8,367 bases of DNA from an uncultured Actinomycetes bacterium (GCA_903925985.1 CAIYHK010000306.1:1-8367); one strand, 5' to 3'; shown: positions 1 to 6,289, counted from the stretch's first letter. Notes: generated from the sequence alone by a model not told the origin. Numbers and translations: made by a program.

Positions 1-1
1 C

Positions 2-1036
2 TACTTCTTTCGACTTTCAAGGTTTGAGGATCGATTGCTCAAGTGGTACGCAGATCACCCAACCGCCATCACACCACCACACCGCATGAACGAAGTCGTG
101 GGATTCATCAAGCAAGGCTTGAATGACTTTTCTGTCAGCCGAAAGACCCTGAAGTGGGGTGTGCCACTCCCCTTTGACGAATCGCACGTGGCTTACGTGT
201 GGTTTGACGCACTTTCGAATTACCTCACAGCGATTGGTTATGGAACCGACGATGCGAAGTTCGAGTCATGGTGGCCAGTTGATTTTCATCTCATTGGAAA
301 ATACATCATACGATTTCATTGTGTGTACTGGCCAGCGATGCTTATGTCTGCAGGTATTGAGCCACCAAAGGGTTGGGCTGTTGGCGGCTGGCTGTTAGTC
401 GGTGGCGAGAAGATGAGTAAGACCTCCGGCAATGTGGTTAATCCTCTCGACCTAATTGATGATTTTGGTGTTGATGGTTTTCGCTACTACGTATTGGCTG
501 AAACCCCATACGGAAACGATGGTGATTTCACCTACGAAGGTCTTGTTGCTCGCTATAACTCTGATCTTGCAAACAACCTCGGCAATCTCCTCGCGAGGGT
601 TGCAACTGTTGTTGGCAAGAAATGTGATGGCATCGGTCCGAGACCTTCAGAATCCAGTCCTCTTGCAGCATCTGCAAAAGAGGCAGTGGCTGCTGCACAA
701 TCTGCATGGTCTGCCGTTCAGCCGAGCAAAGCTCTCGATGCAACTTGGCAACTCATTAGAGCCACTAATTCCCATCTTGAAAACAACGAGCCCTGGAAAG
801 CAGAACCTGGCCCTGCAGTCGACGCCGTAATGGGCGATGCGCTGGAAGCGCTTCGCATTGTTGCCCTCCTCACTGTTGCCGCGGTGCCATCAACTGCCCA
901 AGCGATCTGGGAACGAATCGGCATGAGTGGAGATGTCTCCGAGCAACGACTTCCCGATGCTGCGGCATGGGGCGGATATCCAGGCGGCGTTCAAGTCACC
1001 AAGGGTGAATCACTGTTTCCCCGTAAGCAGGTCTGA
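2..1036 (+). CDS. metG: Methionyl-tRNA synthetase, 5'-partial (C-terminal 344 residues)
   Basis: This cytosolic class I aminoacyl-tRNA synthetase charges tRNA-Met with methionine using ATP. The frame is open from base 2, and the residues before the first possible start (YFFRLSRFEDRLLKWY) already match the family, so the gene begins upstream of the window and the HIGH motif is not visible. Visible landmarks are the SR of FSVSRKTLKWG, the AYVWFDALSNYL strand, HLIGKYIIRFH, and the KMSKS loop, here KMSKT at 410-424. The anticodon-binding helical domain follows, with the conserved NNEPW near base 785-800. The protein ends at LFPRKQV, so it lacks the C-terminal EMAP/Trbp111 tRNA-binding domain, as is usual for many actinobacterial MetG proteins. 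One oddity is Tyr in place of the Asp of the GKD motif (codon 302-304). tatD starts 3 nt downstream, suggesting an operon. The identity is certain. Confidence 0.97.
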   Translation, partial: YFFRLSRFEDRLLKWYADHPTAITPPHRMNEVVGFIKQGLNDFSVSRKTLKWGVPLPFDESHVAYVWFDALSNYLTAIGYGTDDAKFESWWPVDFHLIGKYIIRFHCVYWPAMLMSAGIEPPKGWAVGGWLLVGGEKMSKTSGNVVNPLDLIDDFGVDGFRYYVLAETPYGNDGDFTYEGLVARYNSDLANNLGNLLARVATVVGKKCDGIGPRPSESSPLAASAKEAVAAAQSAWSAVQPSKALDATWQLIRATNSHLENNEPWKAEPGPAVDAVMGDALEALRIVALLTVAAVPSTAQAIWERIGMSGDVSEQRLPDAAAWGGYPGGVQVTKGESLFPRKQV

Positions 1037-1039
1037 CAC

Positions 1040-1798
1040 ATGTGGGTTGACACTCACTGTCATGTTTACGACCCCGGAGAGGGAAACACGGTAGACGGCA
1101 CCATTGCGGCTGCTGTCTCAGAAAATGTCACGAGGATGGTGTGTGTTGGTACTGCCCGCGATACGAGCATCCTCGCAAATGAAATTGCTCTAGCCAATGA
1201 TTTCGTGTTCAGCACCGTTGGAGTGCACCCTCACGACGCAACCGAAGGCACTGACTCAATTCGCGATCTGATTACGCGAAAAAAAGTCGTTGGCATCGGT
1301 GAATGTGGACTCGACTACCACTACAGCCACTCACCACATGAGATACAGCAACAAGTATTCGCCGAACACATCCGATTGGCAAACGAAACTGATCTGACTC
1401 TTGTCATTCACACACGCGATGCATGGGCGGATACTTTCCGCATACTTGATCATGAGGGCATGCCGAGAAATGTTGTTTTCCACTGCTTCACAGGTGGACC
1501 CGATGAAGCAGCCGAATGCTTGCGTCGAGGTGGCTTTTTGTCATTCTCGGGCATCATCACATTCAAAAATGCTGATGCGACACGCGAAGCTCTGCGATAC
1601 GCACAACGTGATCGCATTCTGATTGAGACCGACTCGCCTTATCTCGCGCCGGTCCCACATCGTGGCAAACCAAATGAGCCAGCGCTCGTATCCCTTGTGG
1701 GCGCGAAGGTTGCCGAGGTGCTGGGCATTTCTGCCCAAGAGGCCTCTAAAATCACAACAGAGAATGCGTTTAACGCTTTCCCCGGAATTCGCCCGTAA
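1040..1798 (+). CDS. tatD: TatD family metal-dependent hydrolase (DNase/3'-5' exonuclease type)
   Basis: This 252-residue protein has the usual TatD length and a TIM-barrel metal-dependent hydrolase fold. All expected metal ligands are visible: the HxH pair H6 and H8 in DTHCH, E88 in GIGECGLDYHY, H124 in VIHTRDA, H148 in FHCFTGG, and D198 in IETDSPYLAP. Family members act on DNA and RNA 3' ends and have been linked to DNA repair and turnover; the substrate here cannot be read from sequence. The ATG at 1040 lies 3 nt after the metG stop and has no clear Shine-Dalgarno, so it is probably translated in coupling with metG. The metG-tatD pairing is conserved in both Firmicutes and Actinobacteria. 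Family assignment is sure; the biological role is less so. Confidence 0.95.
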   Translation: MWVDTHCHVYDPGEGNTVDGTIAAAVSENVTRMVCVGTARDTSILANEIALANDFVFSTVGVHPHDATEGTDSIRDLITRKKVVGIGECGLDYHYSHSPHEIQQQVFAEHIRLANETDLTLVIHTRDAWADTFRILDHEGMPRNVVFHCFTGGPDEAAECLRRGGFLSFSGIITFKNADATREALRYAQRDRILIETDSPYLAPVPHRGKPNEPALVSLVGAKVAEVLGISAQEASKITTENAFNAFPGIRP

Positions 1799-1830
1799 CC
1801 GCGGGTTGACTGCACCAGAAATTGCCCACA

Positions 1831-2337
1831 ATGGATCCAACTACTTACAAACGTCGACGCGTGCGCGTGCTGTTGGCTGTTGGTGTCACGACTGCGGCGA
1901 TCATCTGGGCAACCACTGGAAATTCTGAGCCGGATGCCGAGACGGCAGATACAACCACCACGACCGAGTTTCAAAGCAGCCTTCCACCAATTGAAGGTGA
2001 GCCGGATGCGCCCGTGTACATCGAAGGCCCAAAGACCAGCATTCCAACTGCAACTAACCCGATTGCCTATGGCTCGGGTTATGGGCAAAACAGACTTGCA
2101 GGATTTGCTTCGTTCCATCGCTTCAGTGACGACACCAACGGCAAGTGCCACACAGAAAAAGTTCCACTTGGGATTGTCATCACAATCACAAATCTAAATA
2201 CAGGTCGTCAGACAACTTGCTTCAATGTCGCCTACTTGCCTCCTCCGGTTGGATCGATCATTACTCTCAACACCAACAACTATCTGCTGATTGGTGAGCT
2301 TGCCGATGCACCGCTACCAGTTGAGATCACCTGGTGA
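1831..2337 (+). CDS. Membrane-anchored RlpA-like double-psi beta-barrel protein, apparently non-catalytic
   Basis: This is a 168-residue protein from the ATG at 1831; a TTG at 1822 would add three residues, and neither start has a good ribosome site. Residues 7-12 are basic (KRRRVR), followed by one hydrophobic segment at about 13-29 (signal anchor or signal peptide without a clear cleavage site). A Thr/Pro/acidic linker covers about 30-80, and an extracytoplasmic domain covers about 88-168. That domain reads like the DPBB of RlpA-type wall proteins: GFASFHRF at 91-98, VPLGIVITITNLNTGR at 111-126, and a PVEITW end. Two cysteines (C106, C130) sit where actinobacterial RlpA-like domains often have a pair, and could form a disulfide. 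The Asp residues normally following the TNL..G strand (NDRGP, IDLS) are absent (NVAYLPPP, ITLN), so lytic transglycosylase activity is doubtful. It occupies the rpfB/yabE position and overlaps rsmA by 4 nt (GTGA). The fold call is an inference from motifs. Confidence 0.75.
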   Translation: MDPTTYKRRRVRVLLAVGVTTAAIIWATTGNSEPDAETADTTTTTEFQSSLPPIEGEPDAPVYIEGPKTSIPTATNPIAYGSGYGQNRLAGFASFHRFSDDTNGKCHTEKVPLGIVITITNLNTGRQTTCFNVAYLPPPVGSIITLNTNNYLLIGELADAPLPVEITW

Positions 2338-3152
2338 CACTCTCGCGACGGGAAGCCTCAGATCTTCTGGCAACACACGGGCTTGCACCATCAAGGGCGT
2401 TGGGGCAGAACTTTGTGGTCGATGCCAACACCGTGCGGAGGATTGCTTCACTGGCAGAGATTGATGCAAATGATCGCGTGATCGAGATCGGTGCGGGACT
2501 CGGTTCGCTGACCAGGGCTCTGCTTGAAACAGGAGCCCAGGTACTCGCAATTGAGGTTGACCGCGGTTTAATACCAATTCTGCGGGAACTTGAAGCCGAC
2601 AATCCTGGGCAACTCCGTGTCATTGAAGCTGATGCAATGAAGATTGATTGGAATGATGTTCTCGGTGAGTTCACCGACTGGAAGCTCATTGCCAACTTGC
2701 CATACAACGTCGCCACGCCACTAGTTGCCGATCTCCTGGACGGAGTTCCTCAGATCAAATCGATGCTTGTGATGGTGCAACACGAAGTCGGTGAGCGCAT
2801 GGTTGCAGCACCGCGAACCAGTGCTTTTGGTGCGCTGTCAGTAAAAATCTCTTTTTGGGCACAGGCACGAATCGTTGGAACAGTTTCTCCTCAGGTATTT
2901 CTCCCGCGGCCCAAGGTGAACTCTGCGCTAGTGAAGATTGATCGCCGAACGAGCCCTGCGGTTTCCGCAGATCCACAACGCATGTTCACGCTGGTTCGAA
3001 CCGCATTTGGGCAACGCCGCAAAATGTTGCGTCGATCACTCGCGGGCGTGGTCTCAGAAGAACAGTTTCTGCAAGCTGGCGTGGCTTCCGATGCCCGCCC
3101 TGAAGAACTTGGTGTGGAGGAATGGGGGCGGCTGTGTCAAGCGTTGAGCTGA
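2334..3152 (+). CDS. rsmA: 16S rRNA (adenine1518-N6/adenine1519-N6)-dimethyltransferase
   Basis: This is RsmA/KsgA, which uses S-adenosylmethionine to dimethylate two adjacent adenines in the helix 45 loop of 16S rRNA late in 30S assembly. The 272-residue length is normal. The N-terminal PSRALGQNFVVD at 19-30 is the family signature. SAM-binding motif I is IEIGAGLGSLT at 50-60, the acidic end of the next strand is AIEVD at 72-76, and the catalytic NLPYN is at 121-125. The C-terminal helical domain contains FLPRPKVNSALV and a late FGQRRKMLRRSL. The GTG start at 2334 overlaps the stop of the upstream gene (GTGA), has no strong Shine-Dalgarno, and places the conserved region at the usual distance, so translational coupling is likely. 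Its end overlaps the start of ispE. The identity is certain. The family's loss causes kasugamycin resistance in studied bacteria. Confidence 0.97.
   Translation: MTLSRREASDLLATHGLAPSRALGQNFVVDANTVRRIASLAEIDANDRVIEIGAGLGSLTRALLETGAQVLAIEVDRGLIPILRELEADNPGQLRVIEADAMKIDWNDVLGEFTDWKLIANLPYNVATPLVADLLDGVPQIKSMLVMVQHEVGERMVAAPRTSAFGALSVKISFWAQARIVGTVSPQVFLPRPKVNSALVKIDRRTSPAVSADPQRMFTLVRTAFGQRRKMLRRSLAGVVSEEQFLQAGVASDARPEELGVEEWGRLCQALS
3116..3120 (+). promoter_or_regulatory. Shine-Dalgarno GGAGG inside the end of rsmA, serving ispE
   Basis: A perfect GGAGG lies within the last codons of rsmA just before the two possible ispE starts. It is one base from ATG 3122 and 13 bases from GTG 3134, so it supports ispE translation but does not settle the start. 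Its location inside rsmA means the two genes are translationally linked. Confidence 0.5.
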
Positions 3153-3871
3153 TCGCTCCAGCAAAACTCACACTCTCTCTGCGCATCACTGGCGTGCGTT
3201 CTGATGGCTACCACTTGATCGATGCCGAGATGGTCTCAGTTGCGCTGTCTGACACAGTGAGAATTACAGAATCATCCAACACGTCATTGCAGATCTCGGG
3301 CCCATTTGCCGAAGGTGTACCAAACGACGCGTCAAACATCGCGCTCCGTGCTCTCGCACTTGCAAATCGAACTGCAGCAGTGGAGATCGTAAAAAACATT
3401 CCCCACGGTGGTGGGCTCGGAGGTGGATCGACTGATGCAGCAACCGTGTTGCGATGGGCGGGTTACACCGATCTTGATTCGGCTTCGCGCATCGGGGCCG
3501 ATATTCCGTTTTGCATGGTCGGTGGTCGCGCACGAGTGCGTGGCATTGGCGAGATCGTCGAACCCTTGCCCGCGAATTCGCACACATTGCCTCTGACACT
3601 CATCGTTCCACCCCTACAGGTGTCTACACCGGTTGTGTACAAAACCTGGGATGATCTCGGCGGCCCAACCAGCGATGGAGTCAATGACCTGGAGCCTGCT
3701 GCGTGCACCGCATACCCAGACCTTGGTAGATGGCGCAGCCAGATAAAAGCACTTGGACTCGAGCCGATCTTGGCTGGCAGTGGTGCAACTTGGTTTGTGC
3801 ATGGACACATCGAAGACATCGCAAAAGCGCTGCCTGATGCACGGGTGTATTTCACCGAAACCCTCGCCTAG
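3122..3871 (+). CDS. ispE: 4-diphosphocytidyl-2-C-methyl-D-erythritol kinase (MEP pathway)
   Basis: This GHMP-family kinase phosphorylates CDP-methylerythritol with ATP in the non-mevalonate isoprenoid pathway. Seen in the sequence: PAKLTLSLRITG at 13-24 with the catalytic Lys at 15, followed by DGYHLIDAEM; the ATP-binding glycine loop IPHGGGLGGGSTDAA at 94-108 with the catalytic Asp at 105; GADIPFCMVGGRARVRGIGE; and the C-terminal LAGSGATWF at 217-225. The protein is 249 residues, shorter than the usual 280-310. The motif usually written PAKxN has Thr instead of Asn (T17). The start is uncertain. The only GGAGG (3116-3120) is one base from ATG 3122, too close, and 13 bases from GTG 3134, rather far; a G-run at 3124-3128 would suit the GTG. 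Starting at 3134 shortens the protein by four residues. Both starts overlap rsmA. Confidence 0.95.
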   Translation: MGAAVSSVELIAPAKLTLSLRITGVRSDGYHLIDAEMVSVALSDTVRITESSNTSLQISGPFAEGVPNDASNIALRALALANRTAAVEIVKNIPHGGGLGGGSTDAATVLRWAGYTDLDSASRIGADIPFCMVGGRARVRGIGEIVEPLPANSHTLPLTLIVPPLQVSTPVVYKTWDDLGGPTSDGVNDLEPAACTAYPDLGRWRSQIKALGLEPILAGSGATWFVHGHIEDIAKALPDARVYFTETLA

Positions 3872-3876
3872 CGAGG
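3862..3876. terminator. Small hairpin between convergent ispE and bS22 (weak terminator candidate)
   Basis: CCTCGC (3862-3867) and GCGAGG (3871-3876) form a perfect 6-bp stem with a 3-base loop CTA. The loop and stem include the ispE stop codon (3869-3871). The two genes converge here with only 14 bases between stop codons, so a bidirectional terminator is expected. No T-run follows on either strand, which makes an intrinsic terminator doubtful; a pause or end-protecting hairpin is an alternative. Confidence 0.35.
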
Positions 3877-3885
3877 TACTAACTA

Positions 3886-3978
3886 CTACTTACGACGCTG
3901 ATGGCGCGTGCGGCGAAGCATCTTCTTGTGCTTCTTCTTGCGCATACGCTTGCGGCGCTTCTTGATCAGTGAACCCAT
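3886..3978 (-). CDS. Small ribosomal subunit protein bS22 (AURKAIP1/COX24 domain family), 30 residues
   Basis: The - strand reads ATG at 3978-3976 to TAG at 3888-3886 and encodes 30 residues beginning MGSLIKKRRKRMRKKKHKK and ending RRTRHQRRK. Eighteen of the 30 residues are Lys or Arg. This closely matches the actinobacterial mini-protein known from mycobacterial ribosomes as bS22, which begins MGSVIKKRRKRM in Mycobacterium. That protein sits on the 30S subunit near the decoding region and is related to the AURKAIP1/COX24 (mS38) domain. The 30-residue length is typical of the family but below most gene-calling cutoffs. It is encoded opposite to all its neighbours and converges on ispE. A weak GGAA lies 6 bases before the start, and a promoter candidate would give a leader of only a few bases. 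Identification is by sequence memory and is confident. Confidence 0.92.
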   Translation of the reverse strand: MGSLIKKRRKRMRKKKHKKMLRRTRHQRRK

Positions 3979-3988
3979 AGGAAGTTCC

Positions 3989-4018
3989 AAAGTAGTCCGT
4001 GAACCTCGTTTGGGTGAA
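3989..4018 (-). promoter_or_regulatory. Candidate promoter for bS22
   Basis: Read on the - strand, TTCACC (4018-4013) and TACTTT (3994-3989) are separated by 18 bases. They resemble actinobacterial -35 and -10 (TAnnnT) elements. A start about 7 bases after the -10 would leave only about 4-5 bases before the bS22 ATG, giving an almost leaderless mRNA. Both boxes are imperfect, so this is a suggestion only. Confidence 0.3.
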
Positions 4019-4050
4019 ATGGGGGTGCTGGGGCAAAAACCCTCCTCCGC

Positions 4051-4056
4051 TAGCCT
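4051..4056 (+). promoter_or_regulatory. Candidate -10 element for tRNA-Gln (and possibly glmU)
   Basis: TAGCCT fits the actinobacterial TAnnnT -10 pattern and lies 15 bases before the tRNA 5' end, which would give a short precursor leader. I see no convincing -35 hexamer at the expected distance, so confidence is low. Some promoter is required here, because the upstream neighbour bS22 runs the other way. Confidence 0.3.
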
Positions 4057-4070
4057 TGAGCCTGACCCGC

Positions 4071-4144
4071 TCCGGGGTCGTCCAATGGCAGGACATCTGG
4101 TTTTGGTCCAGAGAATAGGGGTTCGAGTCCTCTCCCCGGAACCA
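4071..4144 (+). tRNA. tRNA-Gln, anticodon TTG, with encoded CCA
   Basis: A complete cloverleaf can be drawn. The acceptor stem TCCGGGG (4071-4077) pairs with CCCCGGA (4134-4140). The D stem GTCC (4080-4083) pairs with GGAC (4091-4094). The anticodon stem TCTGG (4096-4100) pairs with CCAGA (4108-4112), with loop TTTTGGT and anticodon TTG at 4103-4105, which reads CAA. The T stem AGGGG (4117-4121) pairs with CCTCT (4129-4133) with one G-T pair, and its loop is TTCGAGT. The discriminator is A4141 and CCA is encoded at 4142-4144. The weak first pair T1-A72 is typical of glutamine tRNAs. It lies 32 bases before glmU and may share its transcript. Confidence 0.95.
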
Positions 4145-4176
4145 TCTAAGCCGTCGAATGGGACTAAAACAGTTCC

Positions 4177-5205
4177 ATGACAGTTTCTGCGATCGTGCTA
4201 GCCGCTGGCGGTGGCACTCGCATGAGATCAACACGACCCAAACCTTTGCACTTGATTTGTGGTCGTCCCATGGTGATGCATGTCATCTATGCCCTTGAGA
4301 ACGTGAAGCCTGATCGCACCGTTGTCGTGGTGGGCCATGGTGGTGACCGTGTTTCAGCAAAAGTAAGCGAGCAGGTTCCTGACTGGGCCCATGTGAACTT
4401 CGTCGAGCAGGCACAACAAAACGGAACGGGGCATGCAGCCCTCATAGGTTTGACCGCCCTATCCGGTGACGAGCTAGACGACACCTCCACCGTGATTGTT
4501 CTTCCCGGTGATACTCCCCTGTTGCGCACCGAAACCATTGAGGCACTGGTCAACGCCCACGAATCAAGTGGAAATGCCGCCACTGTTCTCACTGCCGTGG
4601 TTGAGTCACCTACTGGCTATGGACGCATCGTGCGCGCCAGAGATGGTCGCGTTATGAAAATCGTTGAACAGCGAGATGCTGTGACCGAAGAGTTGGCAAT
4701 CCGCGAGATCAACACCGGAATTTTTGCGTTCCAGCGCAACCTCCTCGGCCCTGCCCTCAGGCGTGTGTCAAACAAAAACTCACAAGACGAGTACTACCTG
4801 ACCGATACTCTCGAAATCCTCTCTGGAATGGGTCACCGTGTAGGCAGTGTTGAGGCTGACGAAGCCGAAACGGCTGGCGTCAATGACCGTTGGCAGCTCG
4901 CAGTCGCCGAACGCGAGCTGCGTAGGCGCACCAACAAGTTCTGGCTCCTTAATGGGGTCACCATGTTTGATCCGGATCAAACCTTCATCGATGTAACCGT
5001 GGAAATTGGCCAGGATGTGACCCTCTTGCCAGGCACTCTGCTCCAAGGCCGCACCCGAATCGGCGATGCGTGCGAAATCGGTCCAAACACCAGGCTCATT
5101 GACACCACTGTCGAGCGAGGCGCACAGGTTCAGTATTCAGTTTGTGAGAACTGCACCGTGGACGCGGACACAATCGTGGGTCCTTTCGCCCACCTACACT
5201 CGTAG
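4177..5205 (+). CDS. glmU: GlmU-type UDP-GlcNAc pyrophosphorylase with shortened left-handed beta-helix
   Basis: GlmU normally makes UDP-GlcNAc in two steps: C-terminal acetylation of glucosamine-1-phosphate, then N-terminal uridylyl transfer. The uridyltransferase domain (about 1-247) is intact: LAAGGGTRMRS at 8-18, K22 in RPKPLH, QNGTGHA, the metal-binding D112 in LPGDTPLL, GYGRIVR, EINTGIFAF, DEYYLTDTLEI and GVNDRWQLA. A left-handed beta-helix with hexapeptide repeats (VEIGQD, TRIGDA, CEIGPN) starts near residue 253 but ends at VGPFAHLHS, residue 342. Full-length GlmU is about 450-495 residues, and the missing part carries the acetyltransferase His, Tyr and Lys residues and the acetyl-CoA site. 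The stop is followed after 4 nt by prs, so no hidden remainder fits downstream. The protein should be a uridyltransferase only. The ATG at 4177 has no clear Shine-Dalgarno but matches the family N-terminus. Sure of the N-domain; the consequence is inferred. Confidence 0.93.
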   Translation: MTVSAIVLAAGGGTRMRSTRPKPLHLICGRPMVMHVIYALENVKPDRTVVVVGHGGDRVSAKVSEQVPDWAHVNFVEQAQQNGTGHAALIGLTALSGDELDDTSTVIVLPGDTPLLRTETIEALVNAHESSGNAATVLTAVVESPTGYGRIVRARDGRVMKIVEQRDAVTEELAIREINTGIFAFQRNLLGPALRRVSNKNSQDEYYLTDTLEILSGMGHRVGSVEADEAETAGVNDRWQLAVAERELRRRTNKFWLLNGVTMFDPDQTFIDVTVEIGQDVTLLPGTLLQGRTRIGDACEIGPNTRLIDTTVERGAQVQYSVCENCTVDADTIVGPFAHLHS

Positions 5206-5209
5206 AGCA

Positions 5210-6247
5210 ATGGGCTCTGCGCAAAACACTTCCAGCGACGGTAACGGCAACACGATTGACAAGGTGACGACTAAACGTCTCGCCCTCTATTCGGGTCGCA
5301 CTCATCCCGAACTCGCAGCCGAAGTTGCACAGCACCTTGGTGTGAAACTTGGCGATCCCAACATCATCGAGTTTGCTAACGGCGAGATTCGCCCGCGGTT
5401 TAACGAGAGCATTCGTGGCGCTGACGTGTTCATTATGCAGACCCACTTCGGTGTCGATGGACAATCCATCAATGACTCGATCATGGAGCAGCTGATCATG
5501 ATTGATACTGCGGCGCGAGCATCAGCGAAGCGAATCACTGCTGTGTGCCCGTTCTACGGTTACGCCCGCCAAGACCGCAAAGCCGAAGGTCGCGAACCCA
5601 TCACCGCAAAACTGCTTGCCGATATGTTCCGTGCAGCGGGCTCTAAGCGCATGATTTCAATTGATCTTCACAGCGGGCAGATCCAAGGATTCTTTGATGG
5701 CCCGGTGGATCACTTAACTGCTCTTCCAGTTCTTGAGCACTATGTGCGCGCCAACGCGCCAAAAGACATCGTGATTGTTTCTCCTGACGCTGGTCGTGTG
5801 AAAGTTGCAGAACGTTTCGCTCAGCACTTGTCCGACATGAATGCTGACGTGGCGTTCATCAACAAGCGCCGACCCAAAGGCACAACCAACGTTGCGGTCG
5901 CAAAAGAGGTGATCGGAGAAGTTGAGGGTCGAGTGTGCATCCTCACCGACGACATGATCGACACCGGTGGCACCATCGTGTCCGCTGCGGAGTTGCTCCT
6001 CGCCCGTGGAGCAACTGAAGTCTGGGCTATGGCTACCCACGGGGTGCTCTCGGGCCCCGCCATTGAGCGCCTCGAAAACGGCCCAATTAGCCGCGTGGTG
6101 CTTACAAATACCCTGCCCCTGCCCGTGGAGAAGCGGATCCCCAAGATTCAGGTCTTGTCCGTAGCGCCGATCCTCGCCGACGCCCTCGCGGCCGTATTCG
6201 ACGAGACCTCCGTGAGCGAATTGTTCGGCGGGGAAAACCAGTCCTAA
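5210..6247 (+). CDS. prs: Ribose-phosphate diphosphokinase (PRPP synthetase), class I
   Basis: Prs transfers pyrophosphate from ATP to ribose-5-phosphate, giving PRPP for purine, pyrimidine, NAD, His and Trp synthesis. From ATG 5210 it has 345 residues. Visible motifs are FANGEIRPRFNESIRGADVF near the N-terminus, CPFYGYARQDRKAEGREP beginning at C113, IDLHSGQIQGFF with H154 (divalent cation/ATP site), NKRRP at 218-222, and the PRPP-binding loop DDMIDTGGT at 247-255. The first 18 residues or so are a polar Ser/Asn/Gly-rich extension not usual in the family. A GTG at 5264 would give a standard 327-residue protein but has no ribosome site. An even longer open frame exists upstream inside glmU but is noise. 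ATG 5210, 4 nt after the glmU stop with a weak GAG before it, is preferred. The glmU-prs order is widely conserved. Confidence 0.95.
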   Translation: MGSAQNTSSDGNGNTIDKVTTKRLALYSGRTHPELAAEVAQHLGVKLGDPNIIEFANGEIRPRFNESIRGADVFIMQTHFGVDGQSINDSIMEQLIMIDTAARASAKRITAVCPFYGYARQDRKAEGREPITAKLLADMFRAAGSKRMISIDLHSGQIQGFFDGPVDHLTALPVLEHYVRANAPKDIVIVSPDAGRVKVAERFAQHLSDMNADVAFINKRRPKGTTNVAVAKEVIGEVEGRVCILTDDMIDTGGTIVSAAELLLARGATEVWAMATHGVLSGPAIERLENGPISRVVLTNTLPLPVEKRIPKIQVLSVAPILADALAAVFDETSVSELFGGENQS

Positions 6248-6289
6248 ACTCTTACCCCCTTGGCTCAAGTCGCCTGATTTCCCTGCCTC

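Noticed and set aside
1805..1834. TTGACT followed 17 bases later by an AT-richer hexamer, a possible promoter before the barrel gene
   Set aside because: The -10 would overlap the start codon and does not match TAnnnT well; the gene is more simply read from the metG-tatD transcript.
1639..2151. A 170-residue - strand open frame over tatD and the barrel gene
   Set aside because: It has no motifs and lies opposite conserved TatD residues.
3890..4234. A 114-residue - strand open frame across the bS22/tRNA region
   Set aside because: It runs through tRNA-Gln and the glmU start and is in a different frame from bS22; its low-complexity end is only the shifted reading of the Lys/Arg-rich bS22 codons.
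5066..5209. Upstream extension of the prs frame inside glmU, with a start at 5066
   Set aside because: The added residues have no family similarity and overlap well-conserved GlmU repeats in another frame; ATG 5210 just after the glmU stop is a better start.
5180..5264. A frameshift hiding the rest of the GlmU acetyltransferase domain
   Set aside because: All frames after 5190 were considered; none shows hexapeptide repeats, and prs begins almost at once, so there is no room for about 110 missing residues.
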